DNA of 64,000 nt from Zarea fungicola (GCA_900169235.1 FWCC01000300.1:104318-168317); one strand, 5' to 3'. Counted from the stretch's first letter, positions 33,525 through 44,135 are shown. Notes: generated by a model from the sequence alone, not told the origin. Translations and numbers: made by a program.

Positions 33525-34682
33525 CTACCGTCTGGGGCCTGCGGGGGGCTGTCGGTCTCGAAACGTTGCCCTCTCGTCAAGCCCAGTTGTGGACAAAGGT
33601 CGACGACGCATGGGCGAGGGCGAGCGACTTCGTTCCCTGGATCTATCTGGGTTCACTTTAACAACATCGGCCTTGTTACGCTTCCGCCAGGATGACGGTG
33701 CCAGGTGCGGGTTCACAAACCAGCAGCGCTTTGCATCGTGATACGCCGCCAGCGGGTGGTGCTCAATGCAGTAGTTGCATCGCATTGATGGCCGGGACCG
33801 AGGAGGATCTGCCGGTTTGGAAGCTAGCTTTGCGGTTCCCGCCGGCAGCGGTTTTGGTTTCGGTGCGGGTCTGCTTGCGCGCGGCGCAGACGGTAACGGT
33901 GCAGCAGCGGAAGGGGCAGAAACCGCCGTGGCTCGGTCTTTTGCCAGGAGCCACTCTGTCAGGGAGGTTCTTGTCGTCCCAACAGGGGCTCTACCACTTT
34001 CAGTAGTCGTCTCAAGCTGAAAATCTGCGTACCAACCCGGCTGTGCCGCCTTGATGCCTTCCACGACGCAGATGGTAAACAGCTGCTCAAGGAGCTCCTC
34101 CGTTGACCCGGACCCGTCCACGTAGCGCGCCAATAGGCCGTCATGGCACCGCTTTGCTTCCAGTATATATTCTTTGACTGTCTTGGCACCTTCTGCAAGG
34201 TCAATCCGGGCCAGGCCGGTAATGTGTGCGTGTGCGGCCTCGCGCTCCTCGATCCAGTCCTGGTGCTCTCGCTTGTCCCTGTCCATGAGCGCGGACAGTG
34301 TCTGCATTGTGCTCAGAACAGTCGCCTCCTCTGGCTTCCAGCCATGATCCATGATCCTAGACAGTACCTCCTCGGACATTCTCTCCACCAAGAGCGTCAC
34401 GCCCGCGTCCTCCTCGGCCATGCGTCTCGCCTCAGCATCAGGGTCATCCAGGGCTTGCAGATCCTCCAGGCCGTCACGGCTCATGAGATGCCTCATACCG
34501 GCTCGTTGGAGATCCATGCGCGCTTTTATGTGCCATTCGTTCCATTTGTTCCAACTGCTAAGCTTTGTAATGTTTGTGCTGGCCGCGACCTCGCTTGCCA
34601 GGGCAGACGACGGTAGCATGACCCTTAGGAAGGCGGGGGCCGCCGGAGAGGCTGAGCGGGATGTCCTGGGTGTCTGTGCCAT
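33525..34682 (-). CDS. Gag-like protein A with CCHC-type zinc knuckle
   Basis: A 385-aa single-exon frame. After a Ser/Ala/Pro-rich N-terminus comes a predicted helical capsid-like region (about residues 35-240) with SSWNKWNEWHIKARMDLQ, MDHGWKPEEATVLSTMQTLS and EAKRCHDGLLARYVDGSGST, EELLEQLFTICVVEGIKAAQ. A Pro/Lys/Ala linker follows, then the knuckle-like RCNYCIEHHPLAAYHDAKRC (C-x2-C...H...C) and the segment WFVNPHLAPSSWRKRNK, which is typical of fungal copia-type Gag. The tail is Arg/Ser/Pro-rich. Pol domains are absent nearby. It could be a domesticated retrotransposon capsid gene or the isolated Gag of a truncated element. The intact frame supports the former. Confidence 0.68.
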   Translation of the reverse strand: MAQTPRTSRSASPAAPAFLRVMLPSSALASEVAASTNITKLSSWNKWNEWHIKARMDLQRAGMRHLMSRDGLEDLQALDDPDAEARRMAEEDAGVTLLVERMSEEVLSRIMDHGWKPEEATVLSTMQTLSALMDRDKREHQDWIEEREAAHAHITGLARIDLAEGAKTVKEYILEAKRCHDGLLARYVDGSGSTEELLEQLFTICVVEGIKAAQPGWYADFQLETTTESGRAPVGTTRTSLTEWLLAKDRATAVSAPSAAAPLPSAPRASRPAPKPKPLPAGTAKLASKPADPPRSRPSMRCNYCIEHHPLAAYHDAKRCWFVNPHLAPSSWRKRNKADVVKVNPDRSRERSRSPSPMRRRPLSTTGLDERATFRDRQPPAGPRR

Positions 34683-35412
34683 CTAGTCCTCCAAAGAATA
34701 TTCGATGCTATAAGAAATGCAAACGCAATTGGAGTCTCGAGCACATGGAGAAGGCCAGCAAAATATTGTACATGGTGTAGTACAAGATTGACTACAGCGC
34801 CCCATTTTTTCGATATGGCGGTGAGGCAATGCAGGTACGGAACCGCTTCATTATCACTTTGTTACAGGTAAATTAAGTAATTATATACCCGGTAGGTGAA
34901 TATTTGTCATATGGTTATTACATGCTATACAGCTATACAGCTATTATAATAGTGCATCTGCATCGACATTCCTCCACAGATTTTGTCCCACTTTGACTGT
35001 AGCAAGGTGGGTCTGTTGGTGCATTATTACTTTATAAAAACCGACAGACAGCGGGCTCTTTTGCTTCTTGGAATACAAGTTTCAGTAATATTCAAATATT
35101 GCACGAAATATTCAAGTCGGCGCCTTTTCTAAACCCTTAGCAATGAAATAAAGAAACAAACACCGGAAATGTCGTGACAGAAAAAAATACAATCCTCGCC
35201 CGAAATGTAAGCCGTCTAAAAATACACCCGATGTCCCAGAAAAAAACCGTTGCCTCCTCTTTATTTGTATAACCGCATATGGATATATGTTCCTGGTATC
35301 AAGTCGCATCAAAAACAAAAGAGAAAGAAAAAACTCCAAAAATCATCAACACATCATACAAGTGTATTCGTTGTGTATGCTCCAGCCTTGTTGCGTTGCG
35401 ATGGCCAAAACT
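34683..35412. other. AT-rich intergenic spacer
   Basis: 730 bp upstream of Gag-like gene A and downstream of the Axl2-like gene. It has a short tandem repeat of CTATACAG/GCTATACAGCTA around 34920-34950. No gene and no clear long terminal repeat. Confidence 0.45.
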
Positions 35413-38013
35413 TTATATGAACGCTTTGAAGCTGCTACTGTTCGATAGCTTGCCGGAGTCTTCTTTCCTCCATGCGCTCACAGCGGTGGAGAGGACACTC
35501 GTGCTCTCGTGTATCGTCGCCTTCTTTTCGGCGCCAACCTCACCCCATTTGCTCGTCTGCGCGGCCGGTGGCGGCGGACTGGAACGCTCGCCGGGAAGGG
35601 CTCCCTCGCGGCCTTCTGAATGCGGGTTGAATGGCGCCTCGTCGACGATCTCCTTGAACGTCATGGTTGTTGGGTCTCGCTTGCCAATGACACGCCAGTT
35701 CTCGGCAGATCCAAACGACGGCTCCGTCTGAAAGCTTTTACTGCCATTCGAGGCGACGTCCGCCCAGGGCTGTCCATCTCCAGTGTTACCCGTGGTGAGA
35801 TATGCCTGCTCTGGTGGACGTATGTCTATGTGACTCGCATCAGAAACGGTGATGGTTTCCCAATTCGGGTCGGATCCCTCGCTCTCTGCAATTGTCGGTG
35901 CAGAAGGCCGCATAATTCTGCCCCGCTCGTTCATGGGGAGGGCAACAGAACTCGTCGTCTTGGTAGAATAGGTGTCGATGCTTCTATGGTCTCGATTCCC
36001 ATATACAGGTGTATAGGCCACGGATGAAGCCTGCATCACAGACATGTCTTCTAACGGATGTATCGTGTCTATATCCTTCTTAAATCCTCTAGGCACAGGC
36101 TCGTTTTCGTAAGCAGAAGTTGGGAAGACCTGATGCGTCGAGTCGCGAATGCTTGGACTCATCGACGGATCGTTTTGGACACGGTGCAGAGACTTGGCAC
36201 CGCTCATGAAGGGGGCATCGCCCTCCACTGTCTCCCAAGATCTCCTGCCATCTTGACTTCCGATGCTACTGATACTCCGAATTGTGGCTGGTTGTCCTCG
36301 GACGCCTAGTGCTCTTCCTGGCATGGCGTCGTAGTCGTCGTTTCCACCAAGTGTTTCGGAAGACCGTCTGGCCGTTGATGCGCGAGGAACCGCTTCCACG
36401 TAAGCGGCTGCTGTCGGTTTCAGCATGTGTTTTTCATTGTTCGGTACTGCAGCCATCTTTTCGTTGCGACGCATAGACGAATTGGAACCGTTGAGAAGAC
36501 CACCCATAATAGGGTTGGAGGCTTTGGAGCGAGTCTTGCTAGACAAGTAGCTTCGACTAGCGCGACGGCGTCGAAGGAAACAGACGAAAAGCATAAGGAT
36601 AAGAGCAATAAATAGGATTGGGATGATGGTGGCCAGCAGAATATCACCGGTACTGAGTCTGCCCGCTTGGGCGGCAGTAGGCGATTCACTGGGGCTAGCT
36701 TTTGGCGTCAGAGTTGGGCTGTTAGTCGTAATCGAGGTACTGGTGGGTGTGCCATCAGGCGCCAGAAACGCGACGTGCAGCTTTTCACTTTCAGTCAAGC
36801 TAGTTGATTTGGAGCTGGCATCTACAGCTATGTCAAAGTTGCCCTTTGCATTTTTGGGAACGCTGCCGGAAATTTTGAAGCCATCGACTTTGAGCCATTC
36901 CTCGGTTGGGCTCACATTGACGCTCAAATTGATGTCACTTGGATCTCTAAAGTATTGACTGAGATCAACGTCAAAATTTCCGCCAGGTCGAGCTTCCATA
37001 TCTTCAAAGGTAGACTTGAAGAGACCAGTGGCGATGTTGACAGCAACAAGGACATCAAGGGTTGCCGAAAGCTTGTTGCTATACGTAATGGTAAAATTGC
37101 TGGAGTGATCGCCGTCACCGGGTGTGCCGCTCAGCTTGCCAGTGGCTTTGTCGTAGTTTAGCCATTTTGGCATGTCTTGAGTCGTAACATCAAGGTCGCT
37201 CGGCTTGACGGGCTCCTCGTCCAGATCAATTGCGCTTTCAAGGCCAGTATAGCTGACCGCTGTACCCCTCGTTGCGTTAAGCGTAACAATAGGATTATCT
37301 GTCGTTAACTTGTGGCTACCCACAACGATGTTAAAAGTGAGGGAAGTAGCCGAGAACCCAACAATGTCGGAGGCGACCAGACTAAGCTCAAATGTCTGGG
37401 GCGGCTGCACAAGCGACTCGAATGGTGGCGTTTTGCCGGTAAAAGTGAGCGACGCGGTATCGAACTTGACCCAGGCAGGAAGCGGGCTGTTGTTGGACGA
37501 CACGGCATAGTAGTTGAGGCCGCTATTCTTGCCAAAGGTGTCCTGGTCAAAGGTGTAGGTGAATTGGGTGGACGGGTACGATAAGACGGACGAGGGAGCA
37601 GAAAAGTTTCCGAAATTCTTTATTTGCTCGACTAGGGGAATTTTGACGGCTGGTGCGGGATTTCTCGAGATTACTAGAGTCGAGTCCATGGTGGTAGAGC
37701 CGGTGTCGTCAGTGGCGACAATATCGACCTTCTGGCCAACAACATCGCCATCGGCGACATCGCTATCCTTGGGCGTTCCATAGAGTCGGCGATTCTCGCT
37801 CTCGATCGATAGCCATGAGGGATGATTTGCGCCGAATGAGTAGGAAATATTGGAGGCGGATTCGAAGGTATGTGGTGAAAAGGAATAAGTGAAAAAGGTA
37901 TCTAGTCGGGCTGCCAGAGGCAGCTGTGCGTTCAAGGGGAATGCAAGGTTCGGTTTACTGTGGGCAAGGCCGGCGAGTTGCAGAGCCACGAGAGTTATCG
38001 TGAGCGCAGCCAT
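35413..38013 (-). CDS. Axial budding pattern protein 2-like (Axl2/Bud10)
   Basis: An 866-aa single-exon frame predicted to be a type-I plasma-membrane protein. It has a signal peptide (MAALTITLVALQLAGLAHSK), then repeated cadherin-like dystroglycan-type (CADG) domains in the first 420 residues. Their landmarks recur: WLSIESENRRLYGTPKD, WVKFDTASLTFTGKTP, WLNYDKATGKLSGTPGDGD and WLKVDGFKISGSVP. A Ser/Thr/Pro-rich stalk precedes one transmembrane helix at about residues 457-479 (ILLATIIPILFIALILMLFV) and a basic stop-transfer RRRR. The long cytoplasmic tail is Ser-rich. Yeast Axl2 marks bud sites and septin rings; filamentous homologues are linked to conidiation and morphogenesis. The call rests on this architecture. 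Confidence 0.9.
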   Translation of the reverse strand: MAALTITLVALQLAGLAHSKPNLAFPLNAQLPLAARLDTFFTYSFSPHTFESASNISYSFGANHPSWLSIESENRRLYGTPKDSDVADGDVVGQKVDIVATDDTGSTTMDSTLVISRNPAPAVKIPLVEQIKNFGNFSAPSSVLSYPSTQFTYTFDQDTFGKNSGLNYYAVSSNNSPLPAWVKFDTASLTFTGKTPPFESLVQPPQTFELSLVASDIVGFSATSLTFNIVVGSHKLTTDNPIVTLNATRGTAVSYTGLESAIDLDEEPVKPSDLDVTTQDMPKWLNYDKATGKLSGTPGDGDHSSNFTITYSNKLSATLDVLVAVNIATGLFKSTFEDMEARPGGNFDVDLSQYFRDPSDINLSVNVSPTEEWLKVDGFKISGSVPKNAKGNFDIAVDASSKSTSLTESEKLHVAFLAPDGTPTSTSITTNSPTLTPKASPSESPTAAQAGRLSTGDILLATIIPILFIALILMLFVCFLRRRRASRSYLSSKTRSKASNPIMGGLLNGSNSSMRRNEKMAAVPNNEKHMLKPTAAAYVEAVPRASTARRSSETLGGNDDYDAMPGRALGVRGQPATIRSISSIGSQDGRRSWETVEGDAPFMSGAKSLHRVQNDPSMSPSIRDSTHQVFPTSAYENEPVPRGFKKDIDTIHPLEDMSVMQASSVAYTPVYGNRDHRSIDTYSTKTTSSVALPMNERGRIMRPSAPTIAESEGSDPNWETITVSDASHIDIRPPEQAYLTTGNTGDGQPWADVASNGSKSFQTEPSFGSAENWRVIGKRDPTTMTFKEIVDEAPFNPHSEGREGALPGERSSPPPPAAQTSKWGEVGAEKKATIHESTSVLSTAVSAWRKEDSGKLSNSSSFKAFI

Positions 38014-39341
38014 GATGACTCTGCAGCGCCGGTGTCACGAGCGCGAGATGGATGGTAATTCTCCAGGCAGCACAGATGTTGAGGCCGTGGCGAAGAGTCG
38101 ACGCAAGGGTGACGGTGACGGTGGAAAGAAGGAAAAGAGAAAGACAAAAAGAATAGTCATGTCGAAGTGCAGGCAGCGAGGGGGTGTATCAATGTCTTGA
38201 AGCATTCTGCCATTGATGGCTGGGTAGATTTTGTCGCGATACTGCCCCCTTCATTCCTAGACAGTCGCCCCACGGCGTATTGTACGAATAGAGGTGATTG
38301 GGGAGGCGGGAGACAGCAGCAATAATTGGTACATGCATGTCCATTGCGGGCAGAGGCGGAGGGTCTCGTGTCTCGGAAAGCTGGAGGCGCGTTAAGCACC
38401 CATGGTCGTGGACGCGGGCACAGACAAGGAACGAGGGCTGGGTATATGAGGACGCGCATTCCAGTGCGCCGTGGTGACCACACTCGTGGTGACGAACCAT
38501 GTTGGAGAGTGAGACATGAATCCAGTACTATTGAACATTAGACTGGGCGGGATCCATGACAAGACCGCACGAAAAATGCAGACCGCAATCATTGGGGGAC
38601 AAAAAATCGGAATCGTATTTTCTTCATTGATATGTACGAGTGTCTATACATGCAGCTCATGTGGTGAGGGCGGTCCTCGCGCATGGCCGGGGTCGTCAAC
38701 GGTCGGCATGTCTCCCAGGCTATCGATACTGCGAGACATGAATTGTGCGACGGATCAAACGCGACTCACAAGTGGCTTGATCGGGGTGGCGTATCATCCA
38801 CGTAGGACTGTGCGCAGAATTCGGCAAACGTATTAATGCAGGTATGGCGATAGCGAAATGATTTGGGTGGGATGAGAACTGGGCTTCATGTGTGTTCCGC
38901 GTGCATAGCTACGTGCTTTTGGGGCTGGACATACCTGAGGCGGGCGAAGTAACGGATACCTAGAATCGTGCCCAGGCCGGTGGTTGGGGCAAGTACTTGC
39001 TACTGGAAGCACCCACTTTACCAAAAAGGTAGATCGCCAATGTAAAGGTGGCCAGCCACATCTGGAAGCGTGTACATAAACCAACCTGTACTATGTATGG
39101 CGCACTATGGTGTTTGTTGCAACCAGCAACAGTACTCCGTTCAAACGCTTGTAAAAAATAAAACAGAAACATGGCAAAACCCAGAAAAAATACTAAACAT
39201 GGAGGAAATAATTCGCCAGTATTACTTGACCGACAGATAAACACAGGGCCTAACAAAAGTTTAGCTGGTGGTTTAAGAGTACACCTGCAGCTCAGCTAAT
39301 AGATCATGCATACCTAGCTACAGAAGCTGCCCTTTTGACTG
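38014..39341. other. Intergenic, no gene supported
   Basis: 1.3 kb upstream of the Axl2-like gene. Open frames here are short and overlapping. It contains an AGTACTCCGT word at 39131-39140. Confidence 0.45.
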
Positions 39342-40824
39342 TTATTTCCACTCTAATAATTTGCTGTTCATCTTAACAGATGTAATCCTCTCAGACAGAT
39401 ACTCTCTAGCGTCTCTCCCGTAAATATAAAGTGCCTTGTGTGGCGGCATCAGCCCGGTTGTCGAAGCAGAGTCTTCTGTCCAGAGCTCCGTCAAGATGGG
39501 CCTCTTGCCGATGCAGGTAGTATCCTTGCTAACTGAAATTCCGTGACGATTCAGCGATGCCAAAAAAAAAAAGTTAGTTACCTGCGAGACCCTGGTTGCC
39601 GGCCTCATTCGTCTCGTTGACGCAGTGGGCAACTGCGCTGGTGATGGGCACGCCTAGATATTCCACACTCTTCAACCGCTTCAAACGACGCTCTTCCCGT
39701 TTCTCATCTGCCTTGCCGTGTAGTCTCTCTTTCAACTCCTGGATGTCCTTGGCTGGGATAATCTCGGGATCGTAATCTGACACCACAATCCAAGTATCGC
39801 CCTGTCCATATTTGGATCCGTCCACTCGCCGGATAAAATCATTGAGACAGTCGAGGCTTGGGAGACACACCCATCCGTATCGATTCTGCTTGCCTGTCTC
39901 GACCGCAACCGGGTCCTAAGCGGCAAAGGCTTCCAGGAGTGCAGGCAGCTGTGGAACTTGTCCAGCTGCGCGCTTGACTCTAGCAGTGTAGGGGTAGAGC
40001 TCCTTGGGCTTCGGTCGAGTGCCACTCCACATCCTCCGTTCCGAAGGGTCGTTCTTAGGCGGTGCCTTTCTTCTTCGAGTCAACGTTGAGGAGTTGCGAG
40101 CAGATACAGCGATGCTCATTTGTTGATCGGCAGCAGACGTTACCAAAAAGTGATTCAATATGGCTGCAGCGCAAACAGTATCCGTGGCGGCCCTGTGTCT
40201 GCCCGTCAAGCTATGCAAGTCTGTTTTATCCCGCTCCCCAAACCCACAGGCTCTGAGGGTCTCGCTCAGACCGGGTTTGTCAACTCCGCTAGCGAGTCTG
40301 GCAAATTCCTGGAGATCTATTCAAGAGTTGAAGTAATGTGTCAACCTATCAAATATTGTCGAAAGTAGCCGAAATTCGTAGTGTATATCAAATGCCACAA
40401 GAATGATGTCCGGACCGACTTCGCGGCGACTTCGGTGCGAATCAACTAAACTCATGACATGTTGTTGAACATCGTGACGAGCAACAATATGCTCGGTGCC
40501 GAATCTGTTGGATTCGCACCTCCTAGGCCGCTCAATACCAGCAATCTGGATCTGGTGCGTTTCAACCGCGTATGCCTCGACAAAATCGTGCAATGTCATC
40601 AGCGTGTCTGTTTTTCGTTCCAAGGGCTCGCCAGTCGGGTGCATAAGAATCGATATACCGAGCTCTGCAGGTAGGTTGTTGTCACTGCCCCAGGGCTCAG
40701 CATCAAACACAACAAACGTTGCGTCGTTCAACGTCGCAAGAGTCTCAAGACTGGAAATGCAAGCATCGTAGAGATGCCTCCAGTGTCTGACCTTGAACCC
40801 TTTGGGGTCCAGGCTGTATTTCAT
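39342..40824 (-). pseudogene. Exonuclease-like (Gfd2/YDR514C-type) gene with two in-frame stops
   Basis: A long exon (39582-40824) and a second exon (39342-39532) are joined by a 49-nt intron (GTAACT...TTCAG). The protein begins MKYSLDPKGFKVRHW and has an RNase-H/DEDD exonuclease-like core: FVVFDAEPWGSDNNLPAELG (first acidic motif) and ILVAFDIHYEFRLL, then LHSLTGRHRAATDTVCAAA (late His/Asp motif). Coding character continues in the same frame through a TGA at 40321-40323 and a TAG at 39916-39918. After the TGA comes IDLQEFARLASG; after the TAG comes DPVAVETGKQNRYGWVCLPS. No frameshift is needed and no in-frame intron of plausible size removes either stop. Either it is a young pseudogene, or a readthrough or sequencing issue exists. 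Homologues in the family are poorly characterised. Confidence 0.7.
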
Positions 40825-42044
40825 GGTTGGTGCTGTTTTGTGGGGATGTTGCCTTTTCAATAACTTCCGTTTTTTTTTCTGCTTGTTTTGGTCGCTTATT
40901 TCACTAGTGATTGAAAAGAGGATGAGGTGGCGGTAGGATGGCAATGATGGGCCGGTAAGCCGCGATGGCATGGATGCAATGCGAGTACGGTGGCAAGCTT
41001 TGGCGGAAGCGTGAGGAGGCGCGCAATGGAGCACACGGCGGTCAATGCACCACGTTCATATTACCTGAGCAATAATTATGAGTTGAAATTTCAGACCCTA
41101 TTCTTTTCGAAAACCAAACAAAACAGGCGAGGGAAAGAAAGCCGCATTCGAAAGAAAGATAGCCTACCAGACCAGGAATTGCAAGCACACAGAATGGGGT
41201 AAGAAGCAGCGTCCAGAACAGAGTAGAAATCGAATAATTTTGCTATTCCAGATGAACTTCAGTGCACTCCTGTATCTTTAAACGCAATCATGATTCCTCC
41301 TATCATGGCTATTTTCGTGGAGATTAGTCCAGTGTGGCGTTTGTCATCGTGCCCAACCACGGATTAACGACATTTTGCGCCAGTATTGGCGGTGCAATGC
41401 TTCTCCGGCGACGGTGCCATACATGCATGGAAAGGGAATGCCTATTCATCTCGAGCAGTTCTATCGGATGAGTGTCAAATGCTACTTCGAATCCCTGCTG
41501 CTGTTCACCATGAGGCTGCGCTAAACTAGTTGGTACCTTCTCCACACTGTAAATTATACAGCATCTCGAGGTACCACATCTTCCCCCAGTAAAGACCGCG
41601 TTTGTGCTGCGATACTCCGCAAAAGCCAAAAAGCTCATTGAACGACGCGCCCCCCGAACGCCACACGTCGTCGCGCCACTACGACCTTGGCCTACTCCGT
41701 ACCTGCTAAATTGGCCACCTATTATTATGTGGCCGTCTCGTCTGCCTGCGTAATTTGCTTCTTTTCCCCCGTCTTCCCATCTTCACCCCTCCCTCCCAGC
41801 TGTCGCAATCCTTGATCTCTCTCTAAGCTTCTTATCCCTCCTTTGAATCCATTAATCGTTGTCAAGACTTCTAGCCTACACGGTTATAACCTTCTTTCCT
41901 CTTTTAACACGCTTTTTGCGCATCACCACTCACGAGGGTACTAGAGCTATTTTCTAGAGCCAAATCAACAGAAACCCCCTTAATTCCTCCTCTCGCTACA
42001 GCCAAACAAACAAACTTCACACACACGACCGCACCGTCATCACA
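40825..42044. other. Intergenic, divergent promoters
   Basis: Upstream of both the interrupted exonuclease-like gene (-) and the ER membrane protein (+). The 250 bases before 42045 are pyrimidine-rich, a promoter-like feature. A CCTACTCCGT word occurs at 41691-41700. No gene seen. Confidence 0.45.
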
Positions 42045-42978
42045 ATGCGCTTCTCTCTCGCCACTGCCGCCTTTGCTGCCGCTGTTCCAGCCTTCGCCGC
42101 TGACGCTGCCGCTGATGGCCCCTTTGGCCAGTACAAGGCTCAGTTCCAAAACTTCCTCGGCAAGTTTACCGGTGCCGTCGCCGATTCGCCCGTCGTTCAG
42201 GACGGCCCCATTGCCGCGGCCGAGGCCAAGATTGGCGAGATCAAGACGACCGTCCTGACCCTCGAGAACTGGAAGCAGACTCTCTACGCTCCCGTCAAGG
42301 CCGCTGCGGAGCATCCAGAGGAGTTCTGGGTTCTCATCACTGGCCGCAACAAGACTTGCTTCGGTATGTTGCCTACTCTTGCTCCTCATTCGCATTGGCT
42401 TGTGCAAGTTTGACTATATGAAATTTACTAACAGTTTCCTCTTACAGGTCACTGCGACAAGATTGAGAAGGCCTTCAACGAGTCCGCCGGTCGCTTCGCC
42501 CTCACCCCCAAGGCTCCTCACATGGGTCTCCTCAACTGCGACGACCAGCCCGTCCTCTGCAACGCCTGGTCGGCCAGCGCCGGCTCCATCTGGGCCTTTG
42601 ACATGCTCCCCCCTCCTGCTCCCATTGATATTTACACAAGACGTCTCAACATGACCACCACCACTGCCGATGACATTGTCGCCCTCCACGCCGCTGGCAA
42701 GAAGTCCTTCCACATCCTCGACTCATGGTTCCATCCCTTCAACGGCAAAGCCACTGAGCTTGGCCTGTCCATCCCTTTCGGCTACGTCATGTGGGCCTTT
42801 GGTCTCGTTCCCAACTGGGCTTTCATGCTCCTTGTCTCAATGCTCAGCCGCTCCATGATGTAAGTTCATCCTGCCAAGCTTTGTATTCCAACAACCCAAG
42901 CACGTCGGCTGACAAGTCAATTCTAGGGGCAACCGCCTTCAGCCTCCTCAGCAGCGCCAGGCTGCTGCCGCTCAATAG
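42045..42978 (+). CDS. Predicted ER membrane protein, thioredoxin-like
   Basis: Exons are 42045-42363, 42448-42859 and 42927-42978, giving 260 aa. Donors are GTATGT and GTAAGT; acceptors are ACAG and CTAG. The N-terminus is a signal peptide (MRFSLATAAFAAAVPAFAAD). The luminal part has paired cysteines at the first splice junction (KTCFGHCDKIEKAFN) and again in LLNCDDQPVLCNAWSASAGS, followed by IWAFDMLPPPAP. The spacing is thioredoxin-fold-like but not a standard CxxC. A hydrophobic stretch near the C-terminus (IPFGYVMWAFGLVPNWAFML) is probably a membrane helix, leaving a short Gln/Ala-rich cytosolic tail (LQPPQQRQAAAAQ). It looks like a conserved fungal ER protein; function unknown. Confidence 0.8.
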
Positions 42979-43384
42979 AAGAGCACGCCCATATTTTTAA
43001 CGTCTCCTCACTTTTCGCGAAATATCCTATAATTAAGCTTTTTCATCGTTTTTTAATCAAGGAGCTCAAGCGTGCTTCCTAGGTGCTTCCGGTACATTAT
43101 ATTTTTCTCTTGTGGGACAATCAAAAAATTTGGGAGCGACTATGACGATGACTTGACGTTTTTCTTGTCTCGAATTGGAGCCGTTGCTTGGGTCGGATGC
43201 GAGTGTCTGGTAGTTGCATTTCCACGGCTGAGGGAGGTTTTCCATCGTTTTTGTTAGATTTTATGCCGCCAGCCATGTTGGGTATGTGGCCATGTCTGAT
43301 AGGGAGGGAACGACAGTAACACATGTCATTTTTTGGGTTTTGTTACATGAGGTGTTCTGTCTTGCTTGTTTTTGTGTGAAAGAT
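42979..43384. other. Convergent intergenic spacer
   Basis: About 400 bp between two convergent 3' ends. AT-rich with no coding signal. Confidence 0.45.
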
Positions 43385-44135
43385 TCATGTCTTTTGGTCG
43401 CAAACCTGACGTAGATGCTCTAAGCTGTCAAGAGCTTGTTGCGGTAGTTGCTTGTTTGCAAAGCTGCCTGTACGTAGATCGCTCAGGTCACCAATCGTCC
43501 CAGCAATGGCATCTTTGAGTTCAGCTTCTTGTTGCTCCATCCTCGCAAGTTCGGCTTCGAGCGCGCCGGTGGCGCCGTCTAATTCGGGTAGTATACTATC
43601 GAGCGTATGTTTTGTTTTTTTTGCCGCTGAATCACTAGCAAAGAGCTATTGCCCAAGAGGAAAATTAGTACATGATTAACTCGACTTTTCGTTTTTCTTG
43701 GGCTCTTACTTCGCTCGATTATGTACTTTTGACGAAGAATCACGTAAAGGTGTGCACATTCTTCGGGGGGGGGAGCGTAAGAGGGCAGAGGCGTCGAGCA
43801 AAGCGAGAACAGAAAAAGAAGTAAAAACTTACGGCACGGTCCATTTCCACTTCACCATCTACTTCCCAATCCACCTCCTCGCGACGCTGCCTTGCCACCT
43901 CGCGCCGAATCGCCTGACCCCCTCTCTGCGCCTCCATCTCAATTGAGGCCGCGACCGTGTCCATGACGTGCGCGCGCTGGGCCTGGAGGTCACGAAAGAG
44001 GCTGCGCAGGAGCGGGGAGTCATGCACCGCGCGCGGGAACAAGGCGCGGAACTGGTCAAACGTCACGATGGCGGGGAGGCTGGCAGGCGTGAGGAGGAAG
44101 CTGGTGAGGAGCTCGGCCTCGGTTTGCGGCGCCAT
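43385..44135 (-). CDS. Cnl2/NKP2-family inner kinetochore protein
   Basis: Two exons, 43833-44135 and 43385-43645, encode 187 aa. The intron has a GTAAGT donor and an AATAG acceptor and falls between codons. The N-terminus reads MAPQTEAELLTSFLLTPASL and continues PAIVTFDQFRALFPRAV, the signature start of the Cnl2/NKP2 family. Helical, charged sequence with Arg/Glu clusters follows (RREVARQRREEVDWEVDGEV), and exon 2 adds a coiled-coil-like segment (LEAELARMEQQEAELKDAIA). These are small subunits of the COMA/Mis6-Sim4 inner kinetochore assembly at the centromere. Family assignment rests on the N-terminal pattern and size. Confidence 0.85.

Noticed and set aside
29512..35412. Long terminal repeats around the Gag-like genes
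   Set aside because: I looked for long direct repeats with TG...CA ends and found none by eye. An alignment of the two flanks would be needed to exclude diverged copies.
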